In this document: one piece after another, positions 9,903-17,074 of the stretch
Numbering within the stretch: position 1 is the first letter of the stretch
How the letters are laid out: every line of letters begins with the position of its first letter
Origin: Acidobacteriota bacterium
GTDB taxonomy: Bacteria > Acidobacteriota > Terriglobia > Terriglobales > Acidobacteriaceae
Direction: 5' to 3'
Length of the DNA: 64,000 bases
Assembly: GCA_003225005.1 (NCBI GenBank)
Contig: QIAN01000162.1
Coordinates: forward strand, 1-64,000
The notes under the pieces: model-generated
Databases searched by the model: none
Seen by the model: the letters and a program-made list of their open reading frames with translations, nothing else
What the model was told of the DNA's origin: nothing
Made by a program: the position numbers and the translations under genes

Positions 9903-10252
9903 CGCCGCGCCTTCTCTTCCGCCAGGGCGTTGCCCAGTGGCAGTTCCTGGGTGAAGCAGGATCGCGATCCGGTATGGCAAACCTTGCCTGCGCCTAAAAC
10001 TCGAACGCGCAGCAACACCGTGTCGCGGTCGCAGTCCGTCCACGCCGCCACCACCTCGAGGCGATTGCCGGAGGTTTCTCCCTTGGTCCAAAGGGTCTGC
10101 CGGGTGCGGCTGTAAAACGTGACGAAGCAAGTTCGCAAAGTCGTCTCCAGTGCATCGAGATTCATGAAGCCCACCATGAGCAGTTCCCCGGTGGCCGCAT
10201 CCTGAATCACCGCGGGAGCCAAGCCGTGCATTTTGTCGAAGTCGATCTCCAT
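9899..10252 (-). CDS. hisI: Phosphoribosyl-AMP cyclohydrolase
   Basis: 117 residues, zinc and magnesium enzyme that opens the adenine ring of phosphoribosyl-AMP. Conserved features: [19 protein letters not shown] with the substrate strand, the metal motif [13 protein letters not shown] around residue 75, and the zinc-ligand motif CHTGSRSCF near residue 95. It contains only the cyclohydrolase domain; there is no fused HisE domain and no hisE gene elsewhere in the window. First structural gene of the operon, about 45 bases after the 3' end of the intron remnant. Confidence 0.95.
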   Translation of the reverse strand: MEIDFDKMHGLAPAVIQDAATGELLMVGFMNLDALETTLRTCFVTFYSRTRQTLWTKGETSGNRLEVVAAWTDCDRDTVLLRVRVLGAGKVCHTGSRSCFTQELPLGNALAEEKARR

Positions 10253-10336
10253 CGAAACCTCCTTCTTCTAACCATTCCCCATGCGCCCGCGACAGAATCG
10301 GCATAGGGGGGAGAGTCACCTCTCCTCCCCTGCCAC

Positions 10337-10369
10337 ACCACCGGACATGCGGGTCCGCATCCGGCGGTT
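10337..10369 (-). ncRNA. Group II intron domain V hairpin (domain VI at 10301-10330)
   Basis: Minus-strand reading gives a 33-nt stem-loop: lower stem AACCGCCGGAT/GTCCGGTGGT, a two-base bulge, and upper stem TGCGGACCCGCA. This is the familiar domain V layout, including a CGC catalytic-triad candidate in the lower stem. Domain VI follows as GGGGAGGAGAGGTGACTCTC-type stem at 10301-10330 with an unpaired A candidate seven bases from the intron end. Domain V is thus intact by eye even though the intron is gutted. Confidence 0.75.
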
Positions 10370-10381
10370 CGGCGGATTAAG

Positions 10382-10582
10382 CTAGGACCGTATGACCATG
10401 GCCGGGAGTCCAAGAGAGTCGAAGTAGGCATTGGGTAACGCAAGGCTCAGGGCCGGCGAGTTCGCGATTCGCCACGGGCCGTGCGCACTGCCGGCGGTTT
10501 GCGCCGCCAGGTCTTTGCCCACACCCCGTTTACGGAGTTCTTTGAATCGCGTCCGTCCCCGTTTCCATTGCTTCCACACCAG
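10382..10582 (-). pseudogene. C-terminal fragment of group II intron reverse transcriptase/maturase
   Basis: The minus strand encodes WKQWKRGRTRFKELRKRGV followed by HGPWRIANSPALSLALPNAY and ends FDSLGLPAM-VIRS at a TAG (10382). This is the typical maturase (domain X) C-terminus of bacterial group II intron proteins. No reverse transcriptase domains (the YADD motif and others) are present; sequence upstream of about 10582 is domain I-like RNA sequence, so the junction marks a large internal deletion. It has no start signals and is not expected to make a working protein. Confidence 0.85.
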
Positions 10583-10804
10583 TGGACTTGATGGATATGG
10601 GCTTCGCAATCAGTTGCTCGCTCGCCCGCCACCGTAGGCCTCACATCCGGTTCTTGTTCATCGGCTCGCGCCTTTGCTCCACGCTTCTTTCAGGCCCCGC
10701 CTCGCGGCGAGTGTTATTTCACCCTTGCGCTTTGCTAACCCTTCACCTCCATCAGGGTGGGTAGAGGACTTGCACCTCCTGGCTGTTGAACATGCTCGGC
10801 ACAC

Positions 10805-10841
10805 AACAAAAAGCCCGCTGCGCGGTTTGCGTCAGCGGGCT
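10805..10841 (-). terminator. his operon attenuator terminator
   Basis: Minus-strand hairpin with 9-bp stem AGCCCGCTG/CAGCGGGCT (10841-10833 with 10820-10812), an inner CGC/GCG pairing, and a following TTTTTGTT run. It sits 28 bases after the stop of the histidine-rich leader peptide and before hisI, where an attenuator should be. A competing antiterminator is possible between leader bases around 10881-10895 (GCGTGTCGGCGGA) and the 5' arm around 10829-10845, but I could not fold it. The intron 5' end follows the T-run directly. Confidence 0.82.
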
Positions 10842-10868
10842 GGATTTCCTATAAAAGCTTTTAGGCTA

Positions 10869-10943
10869 TCATCCGTACTCCTCCGCCGACACGCTCATCG
10901 CGCGATGATGATGGTGGTGACGGTGGTAGTTCGATGAAATCAT
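10869..10943 (-). CDS. hisL: Histidine-rich his operon leader peptide
   Basis: 24-codon reading frame on the minus strand, ATG at 10943 and TGA at 10869. Residues 7-13 are HRHHHHH, six His codons (CAC, CAC, CAC, CAT, CAT, CAT) with one Arg between; the rest begins MISSNY and ends SAEEYG. It is followed after 28 bases by a strong terminator hairpin and then the his structural genes. This matches the known logic of histidine attenuation: stalling at His codons when charged tRNA-His is scarce prevents terminator formation. The ribosome site is weak (no clear GGAGG; an in-frame TAA lies just upstream), so the exact start is less sure than the His run. Not previously obvious because of its size. 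Confidence 0.83.
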   Translation of the reverse strand: MISSNYHRHHHHHRAMSVSAEEYG

Positions 10944-11226
10944 AACCAGTTTTTGATGTTAGGACGGTCAGCATCTCTCCGTCAATCGAATTCCACATAC
11001 TCACCGTGGTTCAAATCGAGAACTCCGTAAGGCGTCGATTGGCTGCCGGCTGAACGCAGCTCAGCCTGGAGCAGGGAACTCATATTAAAGAAATCACTTA
11101 GCTTTTTTGGGACATTCGTCCTGCGGAGGTGAGTATCGCAAACCTGAATTTGTCCGATCGCTTCTTTGCGTGTGCCGGTGGGTTGCAAATAGCAGGGGGA
11201 ACGTTCCGTTGCTACCAGCGCTTTGT
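10944..11226. other. Intergenic region upstream of his leader, probable his promoter
   Basis: 283 bases between the end of hypB and the his leader. The his promoter should lie here, but I could not settle on -35/-10 hexamers. A 68-codon minus-strand frame (10982-11188), ending LDLNHGEYVEFD, is open, but it has no recognised relatives or good ribosome site; it could be a small gene trailing hypB or chance. No convincing terminator for the hyp operon is visible. Confidence 0.4.
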
Positions 11227-11910
11227 TTAGACTGCAACTGCCCCGCGCAATTCGTCCAAGCGCGCCCTGAGGAAGTTCAAGTACTCTTCCATTCCATCGG
11301 CCGTCTTGGCGGAGAGCTTTAAGACCTGCATGCCTGGGCGTATGGCCTGGATGTTGCCGTACGCGGAATGCCAGTCGAACTCAACCGCTTGCGCCAGGTC
11401 CATTTTCGTGACGACCGCCAAGTCCGCACTATTGAATATTGTAGGGTACTTCAGCGGCTTATCCTCGCCCTCCGTCACTGAGATGAGCACCAGTCGAAGA
11501 TGCTCACCGAGATCATAGGACGAAGGACAAACCAGGTTCCCCACGTTTTCGATGAAGAGAAAATCCAGATCATTGAGATCCCATTCCTCGAGCGCGTTCT
11601 GGACCATCGCGGCCTCAAGGTGACATAGCGTGCCGGTGGTGATTTGTTTGACGGGAGCCTGGCTCCGCGCCAGTCGGACTGCATCGTTTTCCGTGGCGAG
11701 ATCTCCAACCAGCGCGGCTACACGGTAACTTTGGCGAAGCAGCGTGAGGGTTTTCTCCAACAACAGGGTCTTGCCCGAGCCGGGACTTGATACCAGGCTG
11801 ACGACATAGACTCCCGCAGTTCGGAACTGCTCGCGAAGCGCATGAGCGGTCAGATCATTCTGCTTTAGAACGTTCTTCCTGACTTCGACTAAACGGGGTT
11901 GTGAGCCCAT
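11227..11910 (-). CDS. hypB: Hydrogenase nickel incorporation GTPase HypB
   Basis: About 227 residues from ATG at 11910 (MGSQPRLVEV). GTPase that with HypA inserts nickel into the [NiFe]-hydrogenase large subunit. P-loop SSPGSGKT around residue 42; the metal site Cys-His in TGTLCHLEAA; FIENVGNLVCPSSYDLGE with switch II and a second Cys; base-recognition motif TKMDL near residue 165. It lacks the N-terminal CxxCGC and His-rich nickel-storage segments of some HypB proteins, as in short HypB forms. It overlaps the hypA stop by 22 bases and is the last gene of the hyp operon. Confidence 0.95.
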   Translation of the reverse strand: MGSQPRLVEVRKNVLKQNDLTAHALREQFRTAGVYVVSLVSSPGSGKTLLLEKTLTLLRQSYRVAALVGDLATENDAVRLARSQAPVKQITTGTLCHLEAAMVQNALEEWDLNDLDFLFIENVGNLVCPSSYDLGEHLRLVLISVTEGEDKPLKYPTIFNSADLAVVTKMDLAQAVEFDWHSAYGNIQAIRPGMQVLKLSAKTADGMEEYLNFLRARLDELRGAVAV

Positions 11911-12251
11911 TCTTGTATCTCCAATGCAACGACTTCGAGTTCCTTGCCTTGCACAATTTCGGACGTTGCCGTGCCGCATTGAGCGCAACAAAACAATTGC
12001 ACGGAGCTAACCGGACGCTGCGCCTTGCAGCTTGGACAAAAAACCCCGACGGGAACTTCTTCGACGACCAAGCGTGACCCCTTCAACGGACTGTCGCTGC
12101 AGGCCACCTCATAGCAAGACCATAGAGCTTCTTTCACGACGCCGGACAGAGCCCCAAGCTTGAGGTGAACAGCACTGACTTGAACGCCGCGCCGCGCCGA
12201 CTCTTCCTCCGCCAGCTCTATGATGCTCATCGCGATGGAAAGTTCGTGCAT
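11889..12251 (-). CDS. hypA: Hydrogenase nickel metallochaperone HypA
   Basis: 120 residues starting MHELSIAMSII at ATG 12251, the invariant N-terminus that binds nickel through Met1-His2-Glu3. The structural zinc site is visible as CPSC and CAQC about 14 residues apart (residues 73-93). Partner of HypB in nickel delivery. The frame continues 8 codons upstream, but MHEL must be the true start for nickel binding. Follows hypF after 30 bases and overlaps hypB. Confidence 0.95.
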   Translation of the reverse strand: MHELSIAMSIIELAEEESARRGVQVSAVHLKLGALSGVVKEALWSCYEVACSDSPLKGSRLVVEEVPVGVFCPSCKAQRPVSSVQLFCCAQCGTATSEIVQGKELEVVALEIQEWAHNPV

Positions 12252-12281
12252 CGTTATCTTCCTCGGTGTGCGCAAGCCATC

Positions 12282-14573
12282 TCACGCACTGCAATCAAAC
12301 CGCGCAAACGCCGCCAGGGCCGCCTGTCCCAGGCTGATCCCACCATCGTTGGGTGGGACCGCGTGGTTGGTCCACACTGCGATGGGTTCGCTCTGAAACA
12401 TTGATTTCAGGTCTTCCAGCAGTAACTCGTTCTGGAAAACACCTCCGGAGAGAACCACAATACTAAGATTATGTTCTCTGCATATGGCAATCAGGGCATC
12501 GTGCAGGCCTTGACCAAGGCCACGCTGGAAGGCGCGCGCAATCTCCCTAATATTCCGACCGCGAAGCCGGTCGTCAACCACGGATCGAAGTAACGGCCGA
12601 AAGTCCAGTTCGCCACCGGCGTATGGAAACGGATACGGTTCCACCAGAGGTGCGTTGCGGGCGAGTTGCTCCAGCCACATTGCAGCCTGGCCTTCAAATG
12701 TGACCTGACGTGTAAAACCAACGAGCGCGGCTGCTGCGTCGAAGAGCCGCCCGGTAGAAGTGGTAACAAAGGTCCGGACATCTTTGTGGACTAAGTCCAC
12801 AGCCTTCTGATAGCGGTCGGAGAAGCCGAAGGGCGCTGCCGTGATGTCGGGCAAATCATTTAACTGGGTTAGGAACCCAGCCGCAGCCTGAACCGGATAT
12901 TGCGCTGCAGCATCGCCGCCTGGCAACGAGGCGCTGCGCAGGTGAACGACACGTTCAAAGCCTCCCCTGACGCTCCCTACAAAGATCTCGCCGCCCCAAA
13001 TACTCCCGTCATCCCCGTAGCCGGTGCCGTCGAGGCTGACTCCCACGACATCTGTTTGCCATTCGCCCCGTTCGGCCAGCACCGAAGCAACATGGGCACG
13101 GTGATGCTGAACAGCCAGCGACTGCGGAACTCCGAGCGCTAAGGCATGAGCGGTGGAGGCGTACTGCGGGTGGGAATCGTGCACCACGAGCAGATCTTCC
13201 GGACGAACCTCATACATTGAGATTAAATCCTGGATCGTTTCCTGAAACGCGCGGAGCGACTGGAAATCTGACAAATCGCCGATGTGCTGGCTAACGAATG
13301 CCTGGCCGTCCACGACGAGGGTAATTGTATTTTTCAGGTCGGCGCCTACGGCCAAAATCGGACGCGCATTCGGGAAGGTCGCCACGGCACCCGGAGCATA
13401 GCCACGAGCCCGACGAAGGATCACGGGTCCAAACACTCCCGCACGGGTCACCGAGTCATCAACACGGCGCGCAATCGGACGTTCCCCGATCAAGAACGCG
13501 TCCGCGATTTCAGAAAGGCGGTCAAGCGCCTCCTCATCTTCATAGGCGATAGGTTCACTCGAGCGATTTGCGCTGGTCATCACCAACACTTCCGGTGCAC
13601 CCGCCGCGAACAGCAAAAAATGCAAGGGCGTGTACGGCAGCATCACTCCCAGTTCGTTATTTTCCGGGGCTACTCCTTCGAGCTCCGACTTCGCGGGCGC
13701 AAGCACGATAGGCCGAGCTTTGGACATGAGTAGCCCGGTGGCGTCCTCTGCAAGCTCGACCAAATTGCGGGCAACTTCGATGTTGCTGGCCATGAGTGCA
13801 AAAGGCTTTTCCTTGCGGTATTTGCGTCCGCGCAGGGCTCGGACGGCGGTTGGATTCGAGGCATCGCACGCCAGATGGTAGCCGCCGAGTCCCTTCACGG
13901 CGAGGACATTGCCATGATTAAGAAGCTGAACCGCGGCGCGTATACTCTGTTCACTCCCATGCGCTACCTCATCGCCGCAGTGCAGGGAAAGATGCAAGGA
14001 ACGGTGCAGGGAATAGCCCGGACCGCAACCCGGGCAAGCCACGGGCTGCGCGTGAAAACGGCGATTGGCCGGATCTCCGTATTGAACGCCGCAGTACTCG
14101 TCCAGAGGCCAGTCCCGCATTGTGGTGTAGGGCCGATCGTAAGGAAGCCCAAGCACAATGGTGTAGCGCGGACCGCAGTTGGTGCAGTTGATATAGGGGT
14201 ACCAGTAGCGCCGGTCGGCAGGATCAAAAAGTTCTTTCAGGCAAGCATCGCAAACAGCAAGGTCGGGCGAAATGCGGACCGTGGGACGTTCTCGCCGTTG
14301 ACTCTGACGAATGGTGAAATCATTAAGGCCTACCGGGTGCGCGGGGTAGACTGTGATTTCTGCCATGCTGGCTGCGGGGGGAGGCTGTGTTTTGAGGTCC
14401 TGAACAAAGGACCGCAACCTGGTCGCAGAGCCTTCCAGGTAAATCTCAACTCCTTCCTCGCCGTTCAGGACCCATCCCGCGAGCGTGTTGGCGCGGGCCA
14501 AACGATACACGTACGGACGAAAGCCAACACCTTGCACCACCCCGCGAACTCGAATAGAACAAGCACTGGACAT
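12282..14573 (-). CDS. hypF: Carbamoyltransferase HypF
   Basis: About 763 residues from ATG 14573. Uses carbamoyl phosphate and ATP to make a thiocarboxamide on HypE, the source of cyanide ligands of the [NiFe] centre. Domains in order: acylphosphatase (RVRGVVQGVGFRPYVYR, residues 5-95); two C-x2-C zinc fingers (CDACLKELF, CTNCGPRYT, CPGCGPGYS, about 105-195); YrdC-like domain (VKGLGGYHLACDA onward, about 210-390); Kae1-like domain with VQHHRAHVASVLAE metal histidines and GVSLDGTGYGDDG (about 400-760), ending VVLSGGVFQNELL. Full length and intact. Two bases separate its ATG from the glutaredoxin-like gene's stop. Confidence 0.96.
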   Translation of the reverse strand: MSSACSIRVRGVVQGVGFRPYVYRLARANTLAGWVLNGEEGVEIYLEGSATRLRSFVQDLKTQPPPAASMAEITVYPAHPVGLNDFTIRQSQRRERPTVRISPDLAVCDACLKELFDPADRRYWYPYINCTNCGPRYTIVLGLPYDRPYTTMRDWPLDEYCGVQYGDPANRRFHAQPVACPGCGPGYSLHRSLHLSLHCGDEVAHGSEQSIRAAVQLLNHGNVLAVKGLGGYHLACDASNPTAVRALRGRKYRKEKPFALMASNIEVARNLVELAEDATGLLMSKARPIVLAPAKSELEGVAPENNELGVMLPYTPLHFLLFAAGAPEVLVMTSANRSSEPIAYEDEEALDRLSEIADAFLIGERPIARRVDDSVTRAGVFGPVILRRARGYAPGAVATFPNARPILAVGADLKNTITLVVDGQAFVSQHIGDLSDFQSLRAFQETIQDLISMYEVRPEDLLVVHDSHPQYASTAHALALGVPQSLAVQHHRAHVASVLAERGEWQTDVVGVSLDGTGYGDDGSIWGGEIFVGSVRGGFERVVHLRSASLPGGDAAAQYPVQAAAGFLTQLNDLPDITAAPFGFSDRYQKAVDLVHKDVRTFVTTSTGRLFDAAAALVGFTRQVTFEGQAAMWLEQLARNAPLVEPYPFPYAGGELDFRPLLRSVVDDRLRGRNIREIARAFQRGLGQGLHDALIAICREHNLSIVVLSGGVFQNELLLEDLKSMFQSEPIAVWTNHAVPPNDGGISLGQAALAAFARFDCSA

Positions 14574-14575
14574 TG

Positions 14576-14812
14576 TTATTCTGAATCCACCATGCAACTG
14601 CGGCCCTGCCAGCCGATTTGAATCACCTTGCCATCTTCGACCAGCACCGGCACGCTACGTTGTCCCGCGGATAACTCGCGCATCCGTTGACGGGCCCCGA
14701 CGTCGGCTTCGACGTCATACTCCAGGAAGTCACTACGTTTCCACTCCAGCCATTCCCGCATCTCCCGCGTGTGCGGGCACCGACGCGTGCCGTAAAGTTC
14801 AAGCTTGGCCAC
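14576..14812 (-). CDS. Glutaredoxin-like protein
   Basis: 78-residue thioredoxin-fold protein. The N-terminus MAKLELYGTRRCPHTREMREWL has a monothiol-type active site CPHT, then a short helix; the cis-proline motif RSVPVLVEDGKVIQIGW is at about residue 53-68. It overlaps the end of the double SIS gene by 14 bases and ends two bases before hypF, so it is embedded in the hydrogenase maturation operon. A role in keeping maturation cysteines reduced or in Fe-S handling is possible, but this is only context. Family assignment is good; the partner is unknown. Confidence 0.82.
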   Translation of the reverse strand: MAKLELYGTRRCPHTREMREWLEWKRSDFLEYDVEADVGARQRMRELSAGQRSVPVLVEDGKVIQIGWQGRSCMVDSE

Positions 14813-15983
14813 GGCTCACTACCTCCAATGTTTCACGGATGATGTGGTAGATCGAGGCCTGCACTTCCTGAATGCGTGGTATGTAGTCGCACTGGACAAC
14901 GATGGGAAAATCCGCCAACTGGCGGCGCTTGATCTCTCCGCCATCGTAACCGAGCAATGCGACGGTCAACAGATTCCGCTTGCGAGCTTCTTCCAGCGCC
15001 GTAATGATGTTGCGCGATCCACCGCTGGTGGAAATTCCGATGGCAATGTCATCAGGACGGGCATGTGCGATGAGCTGGCGCAAGAAAATTACTTCTGTAC
15101 CCACGTCGTTCGCGATGGCGGAGATATTCGCCGGCTCGAGAGAAAGCGAGACTGCTGCGATGGGACGATAGCCTGACGGCGGAAGCACGCAGTCAATGGC
15201 CCAATCATTCGCATCGGTTGCCGACCCCCCATTGCCGAAGAGAATGAGCTTGCCACCTCTCAACCGGCGCGCATGAATTGCGAGCGCCGCGCTACTGATC
15301 TGCTCCGCTTGCTCACGAGCCGCTTGCGCGCGCAGCCTTGAATCATCCTGAACCTTCATCTGGATCGAGGCTGCGACTTGGGATACCAAATCGTCGGTCT
15401 GCTGCCTCTCCTGACCGAGGAATGGGTACAGAAATCCAGCATCTCCAACGTCATGGCCCAGTTCGCGATGTTCCAGAAAGACGTGAACGGTTTCCCACAG
15501 CGTGTGATAAAGGATCTCAATCATCTCTTGATGAATGAACGAATCATGGCTGAAAGCTTCGACAGCATAAGAGCCTTCAACACCGGGTAGGGCAAAGGTG
15601 AGAGCATCTTGCGCCTGGGCAGACTTCAACGCGGATCGAATCTCATCGTCGCCCCCCGGAGGTCCGAATCCCATCACGATGTCCTCAGGATGAAGAATCG
15701 TTTCTACCCAGGGGCGGAATGCGATGGAAATATCCAGCGCGGGAAGAGCCCGCTTTCCCACGATCACGGGATGAACAAATTCGACGGAGACATGTTGGGC
15801 ATCGGTCGCATAAGGACCGCGTCCGAATGCGAGTAGCCGACCTCCCTTGAGAAATCGTTCGGACATGGAGCGGCAAGCTTCAGCCAAACGCAATGCCTCC
15901 CGCGAAAAAAACTCCTCGACGATCTCATTTCGCGCGAGCAAGCCCTCTTCTATGCGCGTCGCCAGCCCACAAACCGTTGCCAT
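14799..15983 (-). CDS. Double SIS-domain protein (GmhA-like tandem)
   Basis: 394 residues containing two SIS (sugar isomerase) domains. The C-terminal half (about 200-390) is close to phosphoheptose isomerase GmhA: FGNGGSATDANDW, ISTSGGSRNII, GYDGG and RIQEVQASIYHIIRE. The N-terminal half (about 1-190) has the same layout but degraded sugar-phosphate motifs (FGRGPYATDAQHV, GFGPPGGDDEI), and ends IHQEMIEILYHTLWE. It lies between hypE and the glutaredoxin-like gene. I recall SIS/GmhA-like genes near high-affinity [NiFe]-hydrogenase clusters, but a defined role is not known to me. Annotation as a heptose isomerase would be too strong because the active site is only partly kept. Confidence 0.8.
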   Translation of the reverse strand: MATVCGLATRIEEGLLARNEIVEEFFSREALRLAEACRSMSERFLKGGRLLAFGRGPYATDAQHVSVEFVHPVIVGKRALPALDISIAFRPWVETILHPEDIVMGFGPPGGDDEIRSALKSAQAQDALTFALPGVEGSYAVEAFSHDSFIHQEMIEILYHTLWETVHVFLEHRELGHDVGDAGFLYPFLGQERQQTDDLVSQVAASIQMKVQDDSRLRAQAAREQAEQISSAALAIHARRLRGGKLILFGNGGSATDANDWAIDCVLPPSGYRPIAAVSLSLEPANISAIANDVGTEVIFLRQLIAHARPDDIAIGISTSGGSRNIITALEEARKRNLLTVALLGYDGGEIKRRQLADFPIVVQCDYIPRIQEVQASIYHIIRETLEVVSRGQA

Positions 15984-16007
15984 GGCCTATTCCTAACCTA
16001 TCCATTT

Positions 16008-17042
16008 CTAACAAATGCGCGGGAGCGGATCGCTGACCAGCATATCTACGATCCTGCTGCCACCATAACGCGTTGTCACCTGAACCGCGCCGGACGGCTC
16101 TTCCCGCACCTCCCCGATCATCTGCGCATCCTGGCCTCCCGGCGCGGCGCTCAAGGCGTTGAGGGCGGCGTCCGCGTATTCTGGTGCCACCACCGCCAGG
16201 AACTGGCCTTCATTCGCAATGTGCAATGGGTCCAATCCTAATAACTCGCAAGCGCCGCGAACCGCATCATGTACCGGAATCAGCTCCTCCGAGAGCACAA
16301 CGCCCAGACCGCAGTCGCGGGCAAGTTCATTGAGGGAAGTCGCCACTCCGCCGCGCGTCGGGTCGCGCATCCAGCGGACAGCCGGACCCGCCGCCTTTAC
16401 TAACGCCTCGACCAAAGGAAGGACGGAGCGAGTGTCAGACTGAAGATCGGCCTCAAGGTCGAGTTCGCCGCGCGCCAGAACAACTGTGATGCCATGATCT
16501 CCAATGGGGCCTGACAGGAGAATCTTGTCTCTTGGACGAACGCATCGCGGATCGGTTTTCACCCCGTGCAGAGGACGGCCAATCCCGGTCGTGGTGATGT
16601 ACATGGAATCAGCCTTGCCATGCTCCACAACTTTCGTGTCGCCGCCCGCGATGGTGATACCGGCTTTGCGTGCCGCATTCCCCATGGCACGCACTTCGAC
16701 TTCAAGCACAGGCGTAGGCAGCCCGGCCTCAAGCACATAAGTGACGACCATGACTTCTGCCTTCGCTCCCGACACCGCCAGATCGTTCACAGTTCCGTTC
16801 ACAGCAATTTCTCCGATGGACCCTCCCGGGAAACTCAGCGGCTTGACCACAAAACTGTCTGTGGTGATAGCGATCTGGGTACCGTTGAAATTAAGATGGG
16901 CCGCATCTCCCAGCGGCTCTGAAGAGGACGCAAAAAGAAGAGGAGCGAAGAGACCTTCGACGAGTCTGCGGCTGGCCTTCCCTCCGGCGCCATGAGCCAT
17001 CTCGATCTGTGGCTCGCGGAAGCGAACCTTTGGCTCTAACAT
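16008..17042 (-). CDS. hypE: Hydrogenase maturation protein HypE
   Basis: About 344 residues. HypE carries the carbamoyl group from HypF on its C-terminal Cys and dehydrates it to cyanide. The C-terminus ends PRIC as required. PurM-like fold motifs: MAHGAGGKASRRLVEG near the N-terminus, GEIAVNGTVNDLAVSGA, ITIAGGDTKVVEHGKADS, and RDPTRGGVATSLNELA. Start taken as ATG 17042 (MLEPKVRF); a GTG at 17072, two bases after the hypD stop, would add ten residues and is a real alternative. Intact. Confidence 0.95.
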   Translation of the reverse strand: MLEPKVRFREPQIEMAHGAGGKASRRLVEGLFAPLLFASSSEPLGDAAHLNFNGTQIAITTDSFVVKPLSFPGGSIGEIAVNGTVNDLAVSGAKAEVMVVTYVLEAGLPTPVLEVEVRAMGNAARKAGITIAGGDTKVVEHGKADSMYITTTGIGRPLHGVKTDPRCVRPRDKILLSGPIGDHGITVVLARGELDLEADLQSDTRSVLPLVEALVKAAGPAVRWMRDPTRGGVATSLNELARDCGLGVVLSEELIPVHDAVRGACELLGLDPLHIANEGQFLAVVAPEYADAALNALSAAPGGQDAQMIGEVREEPSGAVQVTTRYGGSRIVDMLVSDPLPRIC

Positions 17043-17074
17043 CTTGGGCGCCGCCTCATCGGCCGTGGCCACGT

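Larger units (their letters stand above)
10297..10804 (-). mobile_element. Collapsed group II intron (class C-like), internally deleted
   Basis: On the minus strand the segment begins with GTGTG (10804-10800), the group II 5' consensus, continues into domain I-like sequence (GGAGGTGCAAGTCCTC, then GGAGGTGAAGGGTTAGC), then jumps directly to the last ~65 codons of an intron maturase, then a domain V hairpin and a domain VI hairpin, and ends CCGAT at 10297. Full introns of this type are about 1.8-2 kb; this one is about 508 bases, so most of domains I-IV and nearly all of the reverse transcriptase are deleted. The 5' splice site lies directly behind a terminator T-run, the known target of class C introns. 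Loss of mobility is certain; whether any splicing remains is unknown. Confidence 0.85.

Noticed and set aside
9033-10319. A 428-codon frame suggesting a HisG with a long N-terminal extension
   Set aside because: The first ~139 codons are antiphase to hisI on the same strand; HisG starts at [11 protein letters not shown] with a 4-base overlap to the hisI stop.
10982-11188. 68-codon frame between hypB and the his leader
   Set aside because: No start signals, motif or known relative; left as part of the intergenic region, though a small real gene cannot be excluded.
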